Under the pieces are notes generated by a model. The model was given only the letters and a program-made list of their open reading frames with translations, was not told the origin of the DNA and did not search any database. A DNA stretch of 64,000 nucleotides from Motacilla alba alba (taxonomy: Eukaryota; Chordata; Aves; Passeriformes; Motacillidae): positions 45,394,473 to 45,458,472 of the forward strand of contig NC_052046.1 in assembly GCF_015832195.1 (NCBI RefSeq), given 5' to 3'. A program made the translations under genes and the position numbers. Below, piece by piece: positions 28,430 through 39,030 of this stretch (positions are counted from its first letter, which is position 1; each line of letters starts with the position of its first letter).

Positions 28430-29520
28430 GAAGATCAAGTACCGGTGGTGGATTGACCCTGGCTGGATGCCAGGTGCCCACCAAAGCTTCTCTATCCCTC
28501 CCCTCAGCTAGACATGGTAGTGAAAATATGACTAAAGGTTCCTGGATCATCAGAAGTGCAGGGAGGGATCCCTGACATGTTACAAAAGTGTCATGGACAA
28601 AAGTTTCTGTTCAGAGAAATTAGTTTAATTTCTTACCAATCAAATCTGGTCAGAAAAATGAGAAATAAATCCAAAATTTAAAAAAAATCCTGCCCCCAAC
28701 CCCTCCATTCTTTGCAGGCTCAGCTTCACTCCCGAATTCCCCTACATCTTGCCACACTGTGATGCAGCGGGACAGGCAATGGGGATTGTGGTCAATTCAT
28801 CACATGTTGACTCTGTCTCCTTCCTCCTCAGGGGAAGGAGTCCTCACACTCTTGCCTGCTCCAGTGTAGGGTCCCTCCCACAGGAGGCAACAGGACACAA
28901 CTCTCCATGAATTTGTCCACCATAAGTCCTTTCCAAAGGCTGCAGTTCTCCACTAACTGCTCCAGCATGGGCCCCTCCCAGGGGCTACACTCCTTCAGAC
29001 GCAGGCTGCTCTGGTGTGGATCCCCCATAGGGTCACAAGTCTTGCCAGCAAGCCTACTCCTGTGTGGGATCCTCTCTCCCTGGGTCTACATGCCCTCCCA
29101 GGAGCCTGTTCCAGTATGGGCTTCCCATGGGGTCACAGCCTCTGCTGGGCACGTCTGTGACATGGGGTCCTCCATGGGCTGCAGGAGCACAGCCTGGCTC
29201 ACCATGGTTTTCCCCACAGCCTGCCAGGGAAGTGCTCTTCTCCAGCATCTGGATCCCCATCTTCTCTTCCTTCTTCACTCACCTTGGTGTCTGCAGGGCT
29301 GTTTCCCTCATGTGTTCTCATTCCTCTCCTCTGGCTGCAGTTGTGCAGTTCTTAGATATTATCCCAGAGGCATTGTGACCATTGTTGATGGGCTCAGCCT
29401 TGTCTTGCAGCTGGTTGGCACTGGCTCTGTCTGACATGGTGGGAAGCTTCTGGCATCTTCTCACTCATGTAGTCCCCCCCACTACCTAAATCATGCTGCA
29501 TAAAACCAATGCAACACAAT
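28430..29520. mobile_element. GC-rich avian interspersed repeat, probably an ERV LTR
   Basis: This roughly 1.1-kb GC-rich block differs sharply from its AT-rich surroundings. It begins near GGATTGACCCTGGCTGGATG and TGCCAGGTGCCCACCAAAGC and ends near CATGCTGCATAAAACC. I recall this sequence type as a high-copy family in bird genomes, probably LTR-derived; family name and orientation are not certain. Its middle part (28850-29200) consists of imperfect units of about 46-52 bases with a CTGCTCCAGCATGGG-like start and a CCCATGGGGTCACAG-like middle. The open frames at 28907-29434 and 29054-29378 come from this repeat structure and are not genes. No clear target-site duplication was found. Confidence 0.7.
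28854..29200. repeat. Imperfect tandem units of about 48 bp inside the GC-rich element
   Basis: CTGCTCCAG-like starts recur at about 28857, 28957, 29005, 29053, 29105 and 29146, with a weaker unit near 28911. Each is followed by a TCCCACGGG-like block and a TGCAG or TCACAG block. The units are diverged and would not appear as a simple satellite. Confidence 0.7.
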
Positions 29521-32500
29521 TATCTACAGGCTTGCAGTTTTTTCTTGGTGATAATCACAGTGGAAAAGATAATAATTTAATTACAAGAATAATTTAATTA
29601 CAATATACCCTGTGTTCTTGGTCAGTGATGCAGTTTAGCATGCAAATCTGTTCCTCCAGAAGGATCTTCTCAGGTTGTTTCTCTCACTAAACACTTCAGC
29701 TGTCATAAGGTGGCTTACAAGTTCTTATCTTTCACAACAGCTCTGATATGAATGAAATGCAGCTGCTGTTTACAAAGAATGGTAGCGTAGTTTTTGCTTT
29801 CTTTTGGGTTTTGCTTGATCAATTGTAAAAATGCCCTTTTTTGAGTACAGTTCTGTTCCTTTTGTATCAACCAGTTAAAAAGGTACACACATTCTAGAAA
29901 GCCTTTCAGAACCTGGATTGATATACATATTAGTTTGTGGCGATATTATTGCTTGGTTGCAGCTTAGTACATTGTTATGCTTACACTAGGGATGTCGGTA
30001 TTTAATTGTAGTTATTTCTCAACAATTGTTCTTGGCAAAGGATATGATTTGTGAGCAGAGTAATAAGTGCTTATGATGTTTTGTACTCCATTTAGTTGGA
30101 AACAGCTTACTTATGTAGAAAAGATAGGATTAAAAAATAAAAAATTCATCTGATAAAGCAGTTTTACTTATCCTGGTGAGCACTTAACTCTCTAAGGAGT
30201 TAACTATACCATTTTCCTAAATTTTATATATATTCACATAGGTAACTTTCCAACTGTGAATAGTGAACTGAATGCATTGTACTATTTCTTTACTGTTGCT
30301 GTGTGTATATTTATGACTGTTAAAGCACCTGTATAATTTAAACAGGGTTGTGTTAAAATCTTGGAATGTTCATAGCAAGACCCACTTTAGGATTTATGGC
30401 ATTACTAAAAAAAGACACATTCTCAAGGGAAAGTGCTGCCACTTTCTCTGTATCGGCAGAATTACATGAAAATCAGAATGAGTCTGTCTACATTGGAACT
30501 GGGAATTTTACTAATATTGTAGTGTTTATATTAAAAAGTGACAAACTTTTTCAAAGACCCTGAGATAAAGTTTGTAAATATGGGAAGGCAATTGTAATGC
30601 ATTTCTTGGCAAGTTTTATGCAAAGTGAGGTGGAATCAGATATTGATTTAATGTATAAATATGAATGTGTATATATTCTATATTATCTCATCAACAAAAC
30701 TGAGTTTTACAATTAGCTGATACAATATAACGGCTAGTAAAGGGAACTGCAGTTACAGTTCTCACTCTCTGCAGTTTGTTTAGTTATTTGTGACATGTCC
30801 TAGCTCTGCTGTCTTTAAAAGATGCATTATTTTAAAATATGCCACTTTTATAAGGAAAATGAAGGTATTTGCATTCCTCAATATAGACAGGAATTAAATA
30901 TGTATGGATGGATATCTTACTAAAAAGGGAAATAAATCAGTAATTAAACTGAACAGATGGGATAGAGATATTTAAAATATATATTAAAAATTGGCTTTAC
31001 AAGCCATATAAAGAAACCCATCTGTTTTAAAAGAAAGTACAACCAAGTATAAAATCAGCTTGGCTCATAATTTTTTTCATAGCTCTTGAAAATCTGTGCA
31101 AAGCACTTTACTAGTGTGAGTAATGATGGGTTTACTTTTATCAGCAAAGATCTCATTTACAGGAGTAGAAGGCTATAAATGCAATATAAATACTGCTGAG
31201 CCCACAAGTCTAACTTGGATTGCTTTCACTGAAAGGTTGTTACAGGGGTGCTGCTGTTCTATAGTGCAAGCCCCTGTCTCCATGTCACATCATGCCTAAA
31301 GGTCATAGGAACAGTAATCATCAGCATAAGCATGCCTTCATAAGAAAATAGTATCTGGGAATTAATTTTGTGAAAGAATTTTTTTATTGCATTTCTTTTG
31401 CTTTTGAATTTTGCATATATTTGCACAGCAACACTATATTGACCAGTGCCTTCTCCCTTTTTTGGAATTCTTTTTGCCTTTTAGGAGTTAAACTTATCCA
31501 GAGAGAGTAAGTTTATAATCCAGAGAAGCTGGTTTCCATTTTGTTTTCCTCAATTGTCAGATTATGGGGTTTTCTTCTACATTTTCATCATAGTTCAAAT
31601 CTGTGATAATACAGTGTGAGAAAAATCCATGAACTTTTGTATCTAATGCTTGTAGTGCCTGAAGTACCCAATGCATTTTTGCATACTTAGGAACACAGCT
31701 GGTGCCCAAAGGTTCCTCTCAGAATATATCTGGCCAAAACTGAGGACAAATACCTTTTCAACTTTACTGTTATCTGCAGTAAAATTTCTTATTGTCTTAC
31801 TTTTCTAACAGAGAGAAATAAATTATGTGTTTTCCTATCTAAACCATGTAACTCTCTGATGTGAAATGAACATCAGATTGATTCAAATTTTGGCTGATGC
31901 CAGGGAATATTTTTTCTCTTAATGGGGTGAAAAACCTCTTAGGACTGCAATTTAAATGTAATAGAAAATAAGTAAAAAGGGAGAAGCATCTATAAGTAAA
32001 ATGATGAAAAATGTATGAAAATTTTCAGTATTTTAAAGCCTAAGTTTTTTTGGTTTTTTGTTGTTTTGTTTTTTTTTTTTTTTTACGTTAACCAACATAT
32101 TTAAAAATCTTTACACAATTTGATTAGTACTAGAACATCTACTAAACTAGTAACAAACCCTGAGGAGTCTATAGTGATAAAATTGCTGAGAAATTTTGGT
32201 AAACAGAAAGCCTTTGTCATTATGCTTAGACTTCTGATCAGACATTTATTTGTTCTTTTCTTTAGTGAGCAGAAAGAAAACTTAGTTCTTTATAAGAATC
32301 CCAAGGTTACTCTGCTGTTTCACGGAGACAGATGTGTTTAAATTTTGTAAAAAATAACATTTCATGAACAGATTTGTTTAAATTTTGTGAAAAATATCAT
32401 TGTCCTTTGAGGAACAAGATTAGGGAAACTATATTGCTGATCTGAAAACAGAAATGCCTCCTAACAGACAAATTGCTTCCCATTTATCCTTGAGGTAACT

Positions 32501-33639
32501 TTACTCATTACTTCAGTGTAGTGTCTTGGGGTTATGAAGTGGAAGGGACCGGGGAGGAGAAAAAAATCATGTGAGAATGCAGAAGTAAGAGAATGACAAA
32601 GTGGGCACTGCAACTGGCAGAGGAGTGCTGACCAGGGCTTTAGGCAAAAGATACAGTAGGAGTGATCACAAGGACCAACAGGAACAGGGACAAAAGATAT
32701 GTAAAGTTTAGAGCATTCACCTTCTGGAGCTGACAGTTGGAATTTTCATTCTTACACTCCTTTCTGTTCATCAACAACTCAAACCAAACTGAAAGGGTTT
32801 TTTCTAATTTGCCTTCATTAATTCAAAAATTAAGCACGTGCAGAGGATTTAGTCTTTAATTTAAATAATAGTAGCAGCCAGAAGTCAAAATGGCCCTACT
32901 TGACTATTTCTGACCCAGGCTTGGGGCCCTGTGCTTTGAACTTCTAACCTCCCAGCCCTAGGTTGCCATGTCCCATACCTTTGATCCTTAACTTTATTGT
33001 AAAGTGTAAATTTGGATAAGAGCAATTATTTCTGTAAGATGGATGTAATAATGGGTACTTGTTTTTAAATTTTAGGTTTTTGGCAAGGAACAGAAGATTA
33101 CATGCAGAATTTATTAAGAATAGAAGCACTGAAATTTCCTAACCTTAGAAACTGGGGAAAATCAGGCTTAATTCTTTCACTGCATCAATGTTTTTGAGTT
33201 TTTATAAGAGAAAAAGTGTGTATGAAGAGAGACATAATGCTTTTGTTCGACCTACTCAATATAGGTGAGAAAATTTGGTCATAGAAACGCCCTTCAAGTC
33301 TGCGGTATAGACATGAATTAATTAATATGTTAATTAATTAAAATTAACAATGATTTCCAATTAAATACAATCTCAAAATAATTATTTGGCATTTTCATTA
33401 CATGAAATCATGTCGACTATCTGAGGAAAAACTTCAGTGAATGAGAGGGAGTGTTGACAGGATTGGAAATGTGATAGAGACATTTATTCCAAAGGGATGC
33501 TATGCTATGGGTGGTCATTTTGTTTATAGAGAATGAAAACTGAATTATATTTTATACTTGTAAAAAACAATAATTTAGTATTTTTCTAAAGGACCCTGTG
33601 TTCCTTAACTTTTGAATCTTAATTTTCCGACTTGTGCTT
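29521..33639. other. Intronic sequence with short tandem duplications
   Basis: AT-rich, no gene. A 17-base unit (AATAATTTAATTACAAG) is present twice at 29571-29604; a 33-base motif is repeated 40 bases apart at 32328-32400; a T run lies at about 32068-32084; a perfect 10-bp inverted repeat lies at 33316-33339. Confidence 0.6.
32328..32400. repeat. Two-copy direct repeat, 40-bp period
   Basis: The 33-base segments at 32328-32360 and 32368-32400 differ at three positions; both contain the core GTTTAAATTTTGT. They look like one local duplication. Confidence 0.85.
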
Positions 33640-33905
33640 GACCTTTGCTAAACCTCATGAAGCCCCCATGGGCCCAAGTCTTGAGCTTGTCCTAGTTCCT
33701 CCGCATAACATCCTGTCCATCGGGTGTATCAACTCAACTGCACCACTCAGCTTGTTGTCACTTGCAGACTTGCAGAGGGTTCACTTGATCCTGATGTCAG
33801 AGTCATTGATGAAGACATTAAACAACACTGTTCCCAGTGAGGTACACCACTTGTCACTGATCTTCATCACAACACAGAGCCATTGACCACCAACCTCTGA
33901 ATGCC
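33640..33905 (-). mobile_element. CR1 LINE internal fragment
   Basis: Read on the minus strand, this is the CR1 reverse-transcriptase region. On the plus strand the blocks are CCATGGGCCCAAGTCTTGAG, CTTGTCCTAGTTCCTC, CTGATGTCAGAGTCATTGAT, GAAGACATTAAACAACACTG and CACCACTTGTCACTGATC. They correspond in order to 61300-61510 in the longer CR1 copy of this window. The usual CR1 3' terminus is absent, so this is an internal piece rather than a simple 5'-truncated insertion. Confidence 0.85.
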
Positions 33906-34189
33906 ACCACTGATAGGTGCTTTAAACATTAAAGAAACCCAGCTGACACTAAAAAGAAAAGGACCAAATTTAATTTCCAAATAAAAGATAGCTGATTATT
34001 CTTATTATTTACTGAAACTCAGGAAAAAACTGATCAGATCAGCATATTCACAACAGTGGTAGGAACACTAATGATTACATCTGTAATTTCTAGCTTTATT
34101 GCATTTTTGGCTTGCCAGGAGGAAGTCCCAATACATTATTCTTTCTTCCTTTTTGATAAGATGAATGAACTTCATATATGCGTGACGGC

Positions 34190-34520
34190 ATACCTAAGGG
34201 GACTTACAAAAGGAGAGCAAACAACTTTTTACATGGGCAGATAATTATATAATAAGGGGGAAGGGTTTTAAATTAAAAGAGGAGAGATTTAGATTAGATA
34301 TTAGACAGAAGTTCTTCACTCACAGGTTGGTGAGGCACTAGAACAGTTGTCCAAAGTGGCTGTGCATCATCCCTGGAGGTGTTCAGGGCCAGATTGGATG
34401 AGACTTTGAGGAGACTTTAAGCAACCTAGTCTAAAGGTGTCCCTACCCATGGCAGAAATTTAGAACTAGAAGGTCTCTAAGGTCCCTTCCCACCCAAACC
34501 ATTGTATGATTCTATGACTG
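34190..34520 (+). mobile_element. CR1 LINE 3' end
   Basis: Blocks in CR1 order are CCTAAGGGGACTTACAAAAG, ACATGGGCAGATAATTAT, GAGAGATTTAGATTAGATAT, CATCCCTGGAGGTGTTCAGG, GCCAGATTGGATGAGACTTT and AACTAGAAGGTCTCTAAGGT. It ends in two ATTSTATG repeats (ATTGTATGATTCTATG, 34501-34516), the diagnostic CR1 terminus. Confidence 0.92.
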
Positions 34521-37254
34521 CCTAATTTTACTTTTCAGAGGATTTGGTATGTATAGTTGTAACAGTAGTAACAGCTCTCTGTAGGCACACATCCAAGCAG
34601 ATATATGTAATAAACACATTGGGTGGATTTCAAGGAGCTCTCTCTTCCAAGTTATTTCAACCTGATCATAAATGAAAATTGTATAAGAAAGAGTTTCTCT
34701 TAATATATGGTGTCACCATTGTTATGCAATAGAACTATTGGCCGCCTTGACAGAATAGTTATTTGCTTAATATTCATCCTATTAAAAAAATGTAATGTTA
34801 TCCTACAGAAATAGCCTCACCTATGCATAGTTCTGTTCTCATTCCTTCAGGGTATTACTACTTTTTACAGTAAGAGACAAGAGAACAGTAAAATGGATTA
34901 TTTGCCTTTGTTTCAATTTTTACTCTTCTTTGCCTGTTCTCTTCTGTGTCATGTACTCCATTCAAAGCACAACTCAAGCCAATCAACAATTAGGTAAAAA
35001 CTAGAGAAATAATTTCTGAATTATTTAGGTCAATTGGATTGGTAAAATCTGAGGTCTTTATTATTTTTTCTGAATTGTTTTCACTGAGAATTCTCCAAAT
35101 ATATAAATCCCATCTATTTTATGTACTTCATTGTACCTCCCTATTTTAGAGTCTTTTAGAGTTTTTCTTTTTGCTTTGTTTGATTTGAAAATCTATAGTA
35201 AAGATAGAACTGCTTTCTATGTATTTGATTATTCTGTGACAGAATACTGTGTGAAAACAGTGCCATAATGTAAAAGAAGACATAGTGCATATAAATTATT
35301 AATTCCTTAATGAGGTAAATGATCAAGATAGACCTACTTCAGTGATTTGTAAGAAAATCATTATTACTGAAGAACCAATCAGTAAATGTGCAGATCTTTT
35401 ACTGCCTGGAAAAAAAATAATTTCAAATCTATGACTTAAATAGGAGGGTAATACCACTTTTTTCATAACATAAGCCTTCAAAATCTCCATTAAAACTATT
35501 AATATTTTCAGCCATGAAAAGACATGAGGCAGTTTAAAATGGGTTTCAAATTATCACTGTCTATCTGAAAGGCTTTTTCTCTTTACTAATCAACCACACT
35601 TTTCAATTCAGAAGTGCAACAACGAAGGACCTTGTTAAGGATATTTTATGATAATGGGAGAGTGAAGAATCACTGTTCAATTTCAGATCTCCTGTCACCA
35701 TGGAGCATATAACTCAATAGGCTTGGATTTTTTTATTTTAATGTAAGAGCAATTTTTGGTGATGCTATAAGAATGCAGTCGTGTTAATTACTGTTATATT
35801 TTCATATAATCAGGATTTCTTCTAAGGAAAACATTGTAACAGACATCCTGCCATGCTTATGTTAAATTAATTGGATGTTTAGCTCAAGGGCGTTCATAAT
35901 TTATCATAAACTTTAATGGTAATACAATCAGCTGCAAGGAAGCCTTACTTATCTCCTTGATTGCACCATAAGAAATTAAATCCTAATTTGAACATCCTTA
36001 TTTTAATATTCTTTTACTGACATGGCAAGAAGTGAAGATTTGGTTGACAAGGAGGTCATTGTGTTCAGAGTCTCGGCTGTGTAATGACTCAATGTAGCAC
36101 AAGTGTAAGGAAAAAAAAAAAAACCAGATTAAGTCTGGACTATCATGCAGAAATCTGGCCTGTGTGCAGAGTGATGAAAAGCTTTTACGTCACAGGGGTG
36201 ACAAATTATTACAGGAAGTCTTACTGTACTGATTTTGCCTTTTCTTTCTTTGGAAGAACTTGGACATCTTGGATCGTCTAGTTCAATCATTAGTTCCCCA
36301 GTGGCAACTTCTGAGAAACTACTTTTATGTCTACCAGTCACCAGAAACGGGTTCCATTCCTTAATCTCAAAGTTGTTACAAATTTTATAGTTAACCTTTC
36401 TATAAGAATGATGGAGTATTTAATTAATGGGGATAGATTAGAGAGCCTTGGCCCATATTCGGTAGATCTGCTGGCACTTCTGCTTTCTTATCTAATATGA
36501 GAGCTTAAAATGTGACTTGGCAAGGCATTTAAGAGTTCTCAAGATATGTTTACCAAAGAAGAGAATAGTTCGTTTGTCATCAGTCCATGTTTATTATTTT
36601 GTTGTCCAAAGATGTTGAAAATCCTGTATTAAGAATGCTAATATCATGTGATACATTTTTTACTAAATGTATTTCCCTTGGAGAAGTTTTTAACATTGCA
36701 TTCTGTAGGCTTGATCTTTGTGGTGAGCTTGTGCTGACACCTTCCAAAGGGCTGTTGTGAGCTACCAAATTGCTTTTACCCTGAATCAGTAAGGATTCTC
36801 AATGTTTTTGTTCCTTATAATATCATCTTGGATATTCTTATTATCTGTATGTTTAATCCTTAAAGCTTCATGCTAAGTTATGAGCTTCAATAATTTTAAT
36901 AGTCAGTAATTTTGATCTCCCTTAAGTACTTTTTTGCACACATTTTCTATTTTTGGATTTTGCATCTGCTGACTTTCTATTTCTTTGTCCTAGTAAAACA
37001 TATGTCTCATTTACGTTTATTATTATTTATAAATTATTCATGTTTTATTGTTACTGCATGACTCTATGTTTCCTCCATAAAGTTAATATTACTAGCACTA
37101 AAAAAACCCACTGTAGGCTTTACTTCCAGTACTCAACTCATTCATCTACTTCTGTCTGGGAGGGATAGACCCTCTACCCAGTCAGGCAACAGCTGTGCAT
37201 AGGAGGAATACAAAGCCTCACCACTGTATGAATGAGCAAAAAGGGGAACTTAGA
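34521..37254. other. Intronic sequence, no gene
   Basis: AT-rich sequence with an A run at about 36110-36123. The stretch 35860-36010 is rich in TAAT-type motifs. Nothing was identified as coding or as a repeat family. Confidence 0.55.
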
Positions 37255-38345
37255 GGCAATTGGCTGATACAGCTGCCAAGGTACTCCCCATGATTTTTGA
37301 AAAAGAGGTCAATGGCTCAGGGTCCTGATGGAGGGACATCAATGACGAGCAGTGTCCCTCAGGGGTTTGTACTGGGGCCTTCATCAGTGACACTGACATC
37401 AGGATCAAGTGAACCCTCAGCAAATCTGCAGATGACACCAAGCTGAGTGGTGTGCTTGACACACCCAAAGATGGGATTCCATCCAGAGGGACCTGGACAA
37501 GCTCAAGACTTGGCTCCATGGGAATCTCATGAGTTTTAACAAGGCCAAGTTAAAACGGCCTGCAACCCAGTTGCAGTACTGCAGCTGGGTTGGGGCAAAC
37601 CCCAGTACCAACACAGGCTGGGGATGAACAGATGGAGAGCAGCCCTGAGGAGAAGGACTTGAGGCTGCTGGTGGGTGAGAGGCTGGACATGACCCAGCCA
37701 TGGGCACTCCCAGCCCAGAAAGCCAAATGTGTCCTGGGCTGCATCCGAAGCAGCGTGGGCAGCAGGGCCAGGGAGGGGATTCTGCACCTCTACTCTGCTC
37801 TGGTGAGAGCCTCCCTGGAGCCCTGCATCCAGTTCTAGAGTTCCCAGAAAGACAGCATGGACCTTTTGGATCCAGTCCAGAGGAGAGCCATGATGATGAT
37901 CCGGAGTGGTGGAGCGTGTGTCCTAATGAGACTGAGAAAGTTAGGGTTGTTCAGCCTGGAGAAGAAAAGGCTCTGGGGAGATTTTGGAGCAGCTTCCCAG
38001 TACCTGAAGAGAGCCTACAAGAAAGCTGGAGAGGTACTTTTTATTAGGGCATGGAGTGGAAGAGGGAATGAAGGATAAACAATTTGAAACTGAATGATAA
38101 TCAATTTAGATTGGATATAAGAAAGCAAATTTTACATTGAGGGTGATGGAAAACTGCAATGGATTGCCCAGGGTGTGGGGAGATTCTCCATCCATGTGAA
38201 TATTCAATGTCAGTGTGGATGAGGCTCTGTGCAACCCGTTCTACCCGTATCTTCTACTTGAAGATATCCCTGATCATTGCAGTAGGGGTTTGACTAGATG
38301 GCCTTTAAAGCTTCCTTGCAATTCAACCTATTCTATAATTCCCTC
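37255..38345 (+). mobile_element. CR1 LINE, about 1.1 kb 3' portion with decayed RT C-terminus
   Basis: This is a 5'-truncated CR1 copy. It retains the reverse-transcriptase ADD box (GCAGATGACACCAAGCTG, reading ADDTKL, 37428-37445), but a TGA stop lies in the same frame at 37410-37412. Downstream blocks are CAGAGGGACCTGGACAAGCT, GAGGAGAAGGACTTGAGGCT, AATGTGTCCTGGGCTGCATC and TCCAGTCCAGAGGAGAGCC. It ends in ATTCTATAATTCC at about 38328-38340. Many overlapping open frames on both strands are shadows of this element. It is inactive. Confidence 0.92.
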
Positions 38346-38566
38346 TTGCCTCCTGTTGATAAAAATATATGGCACCCAGAGAGGAACATTTCTCACTGAT
38401 TCATTGCTTTAATGATCAAAGATTACCAGCCATCAGTATTTCCTGCTGTTGGCAACCCCTTGCCATAGGTCTAAGTCTCCCAGAGCACTTCCACATGAAT
38501 ATAAATAAATTAAGTCATGGCTGAGTGTTTAAACACACTTCAGTGTGCTTGTGTAATCTACTCCAG

Positions 38567-39030
38567 AGAATCACATAGAATCAATGAGGTTGGAAAAGAT
38601 CTTTGAGATCATCAAGTCCAACTTGGGACCTAACAACAACACCTTGTCAACCAGACCATGGCATCCAGTGTCACATCCAGTCTTTCTTTAAACACCTCCA
38701 GGGACAGTGGAAGTGGACACCACTTCTCTGGGCTGCCCATTCCAGTGGCGAATCACCTTTATGTGAAGATCTTCCTCCTGGTGACCAGCCTAAGCCTCCC
38801 CTGGTTCAGATTAAGACTTTGTCCTCTTGTCCTGTTGCTGGTTGCCTGGGAGAAGAGGCTGACTCCTACCTGGCTACAGCCTCCTTTCAGAGAGTTGTAG
38901 AGAGTGATAAGGTCACCCCTGAGCCTCCTTTTCTCCAGGCTAAACACCCTCAGCTCCCTCAGCCAATCCTCACAGGACTTGTGTTCTAGGCCCTTCCTTC
39001 ACCAGCCTTGTTACCCTATTTGTCGTCTAT
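38567..39030 (-). mobile_element. CR1 LINE 3' end, opposite orientation
   Basis: The plus-strand sequence starts with AATCACATAGAATCAATGAG, the reverse complement of a CR1 terminus with ATTCTATG. It continues through GGTTGGAAAAGATCTTTGAG, CAAACACCTCCAGGGACAG-type and CCTCCTTTTCTCCAGGCTAA blocks to CCTTCACCAGCCTTGTTACC. A further CR1-like match (TGCTCCAGCACGTCCATATC) at 39090-39110 suggests the element resumes after about 60 foreign bases. Its 3' end faces that of the neighbouring plus-strand CR1, about 220 bases away. Confidence 0.9.

Noticed and set aside
28907..29434. 175-codon open frame
   Set aside because: It lies entirely within the GC-rich interspersed repeat, has overlapping open frames in other phases and strands, and shows only repeat-derived low-complexity composition.
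37417..38078. Cluster of open frames on both strands
   Set aside because: Derived from the decayed CR1 copy at 37255-38345; no intact reverse-transcriptase frame remains.
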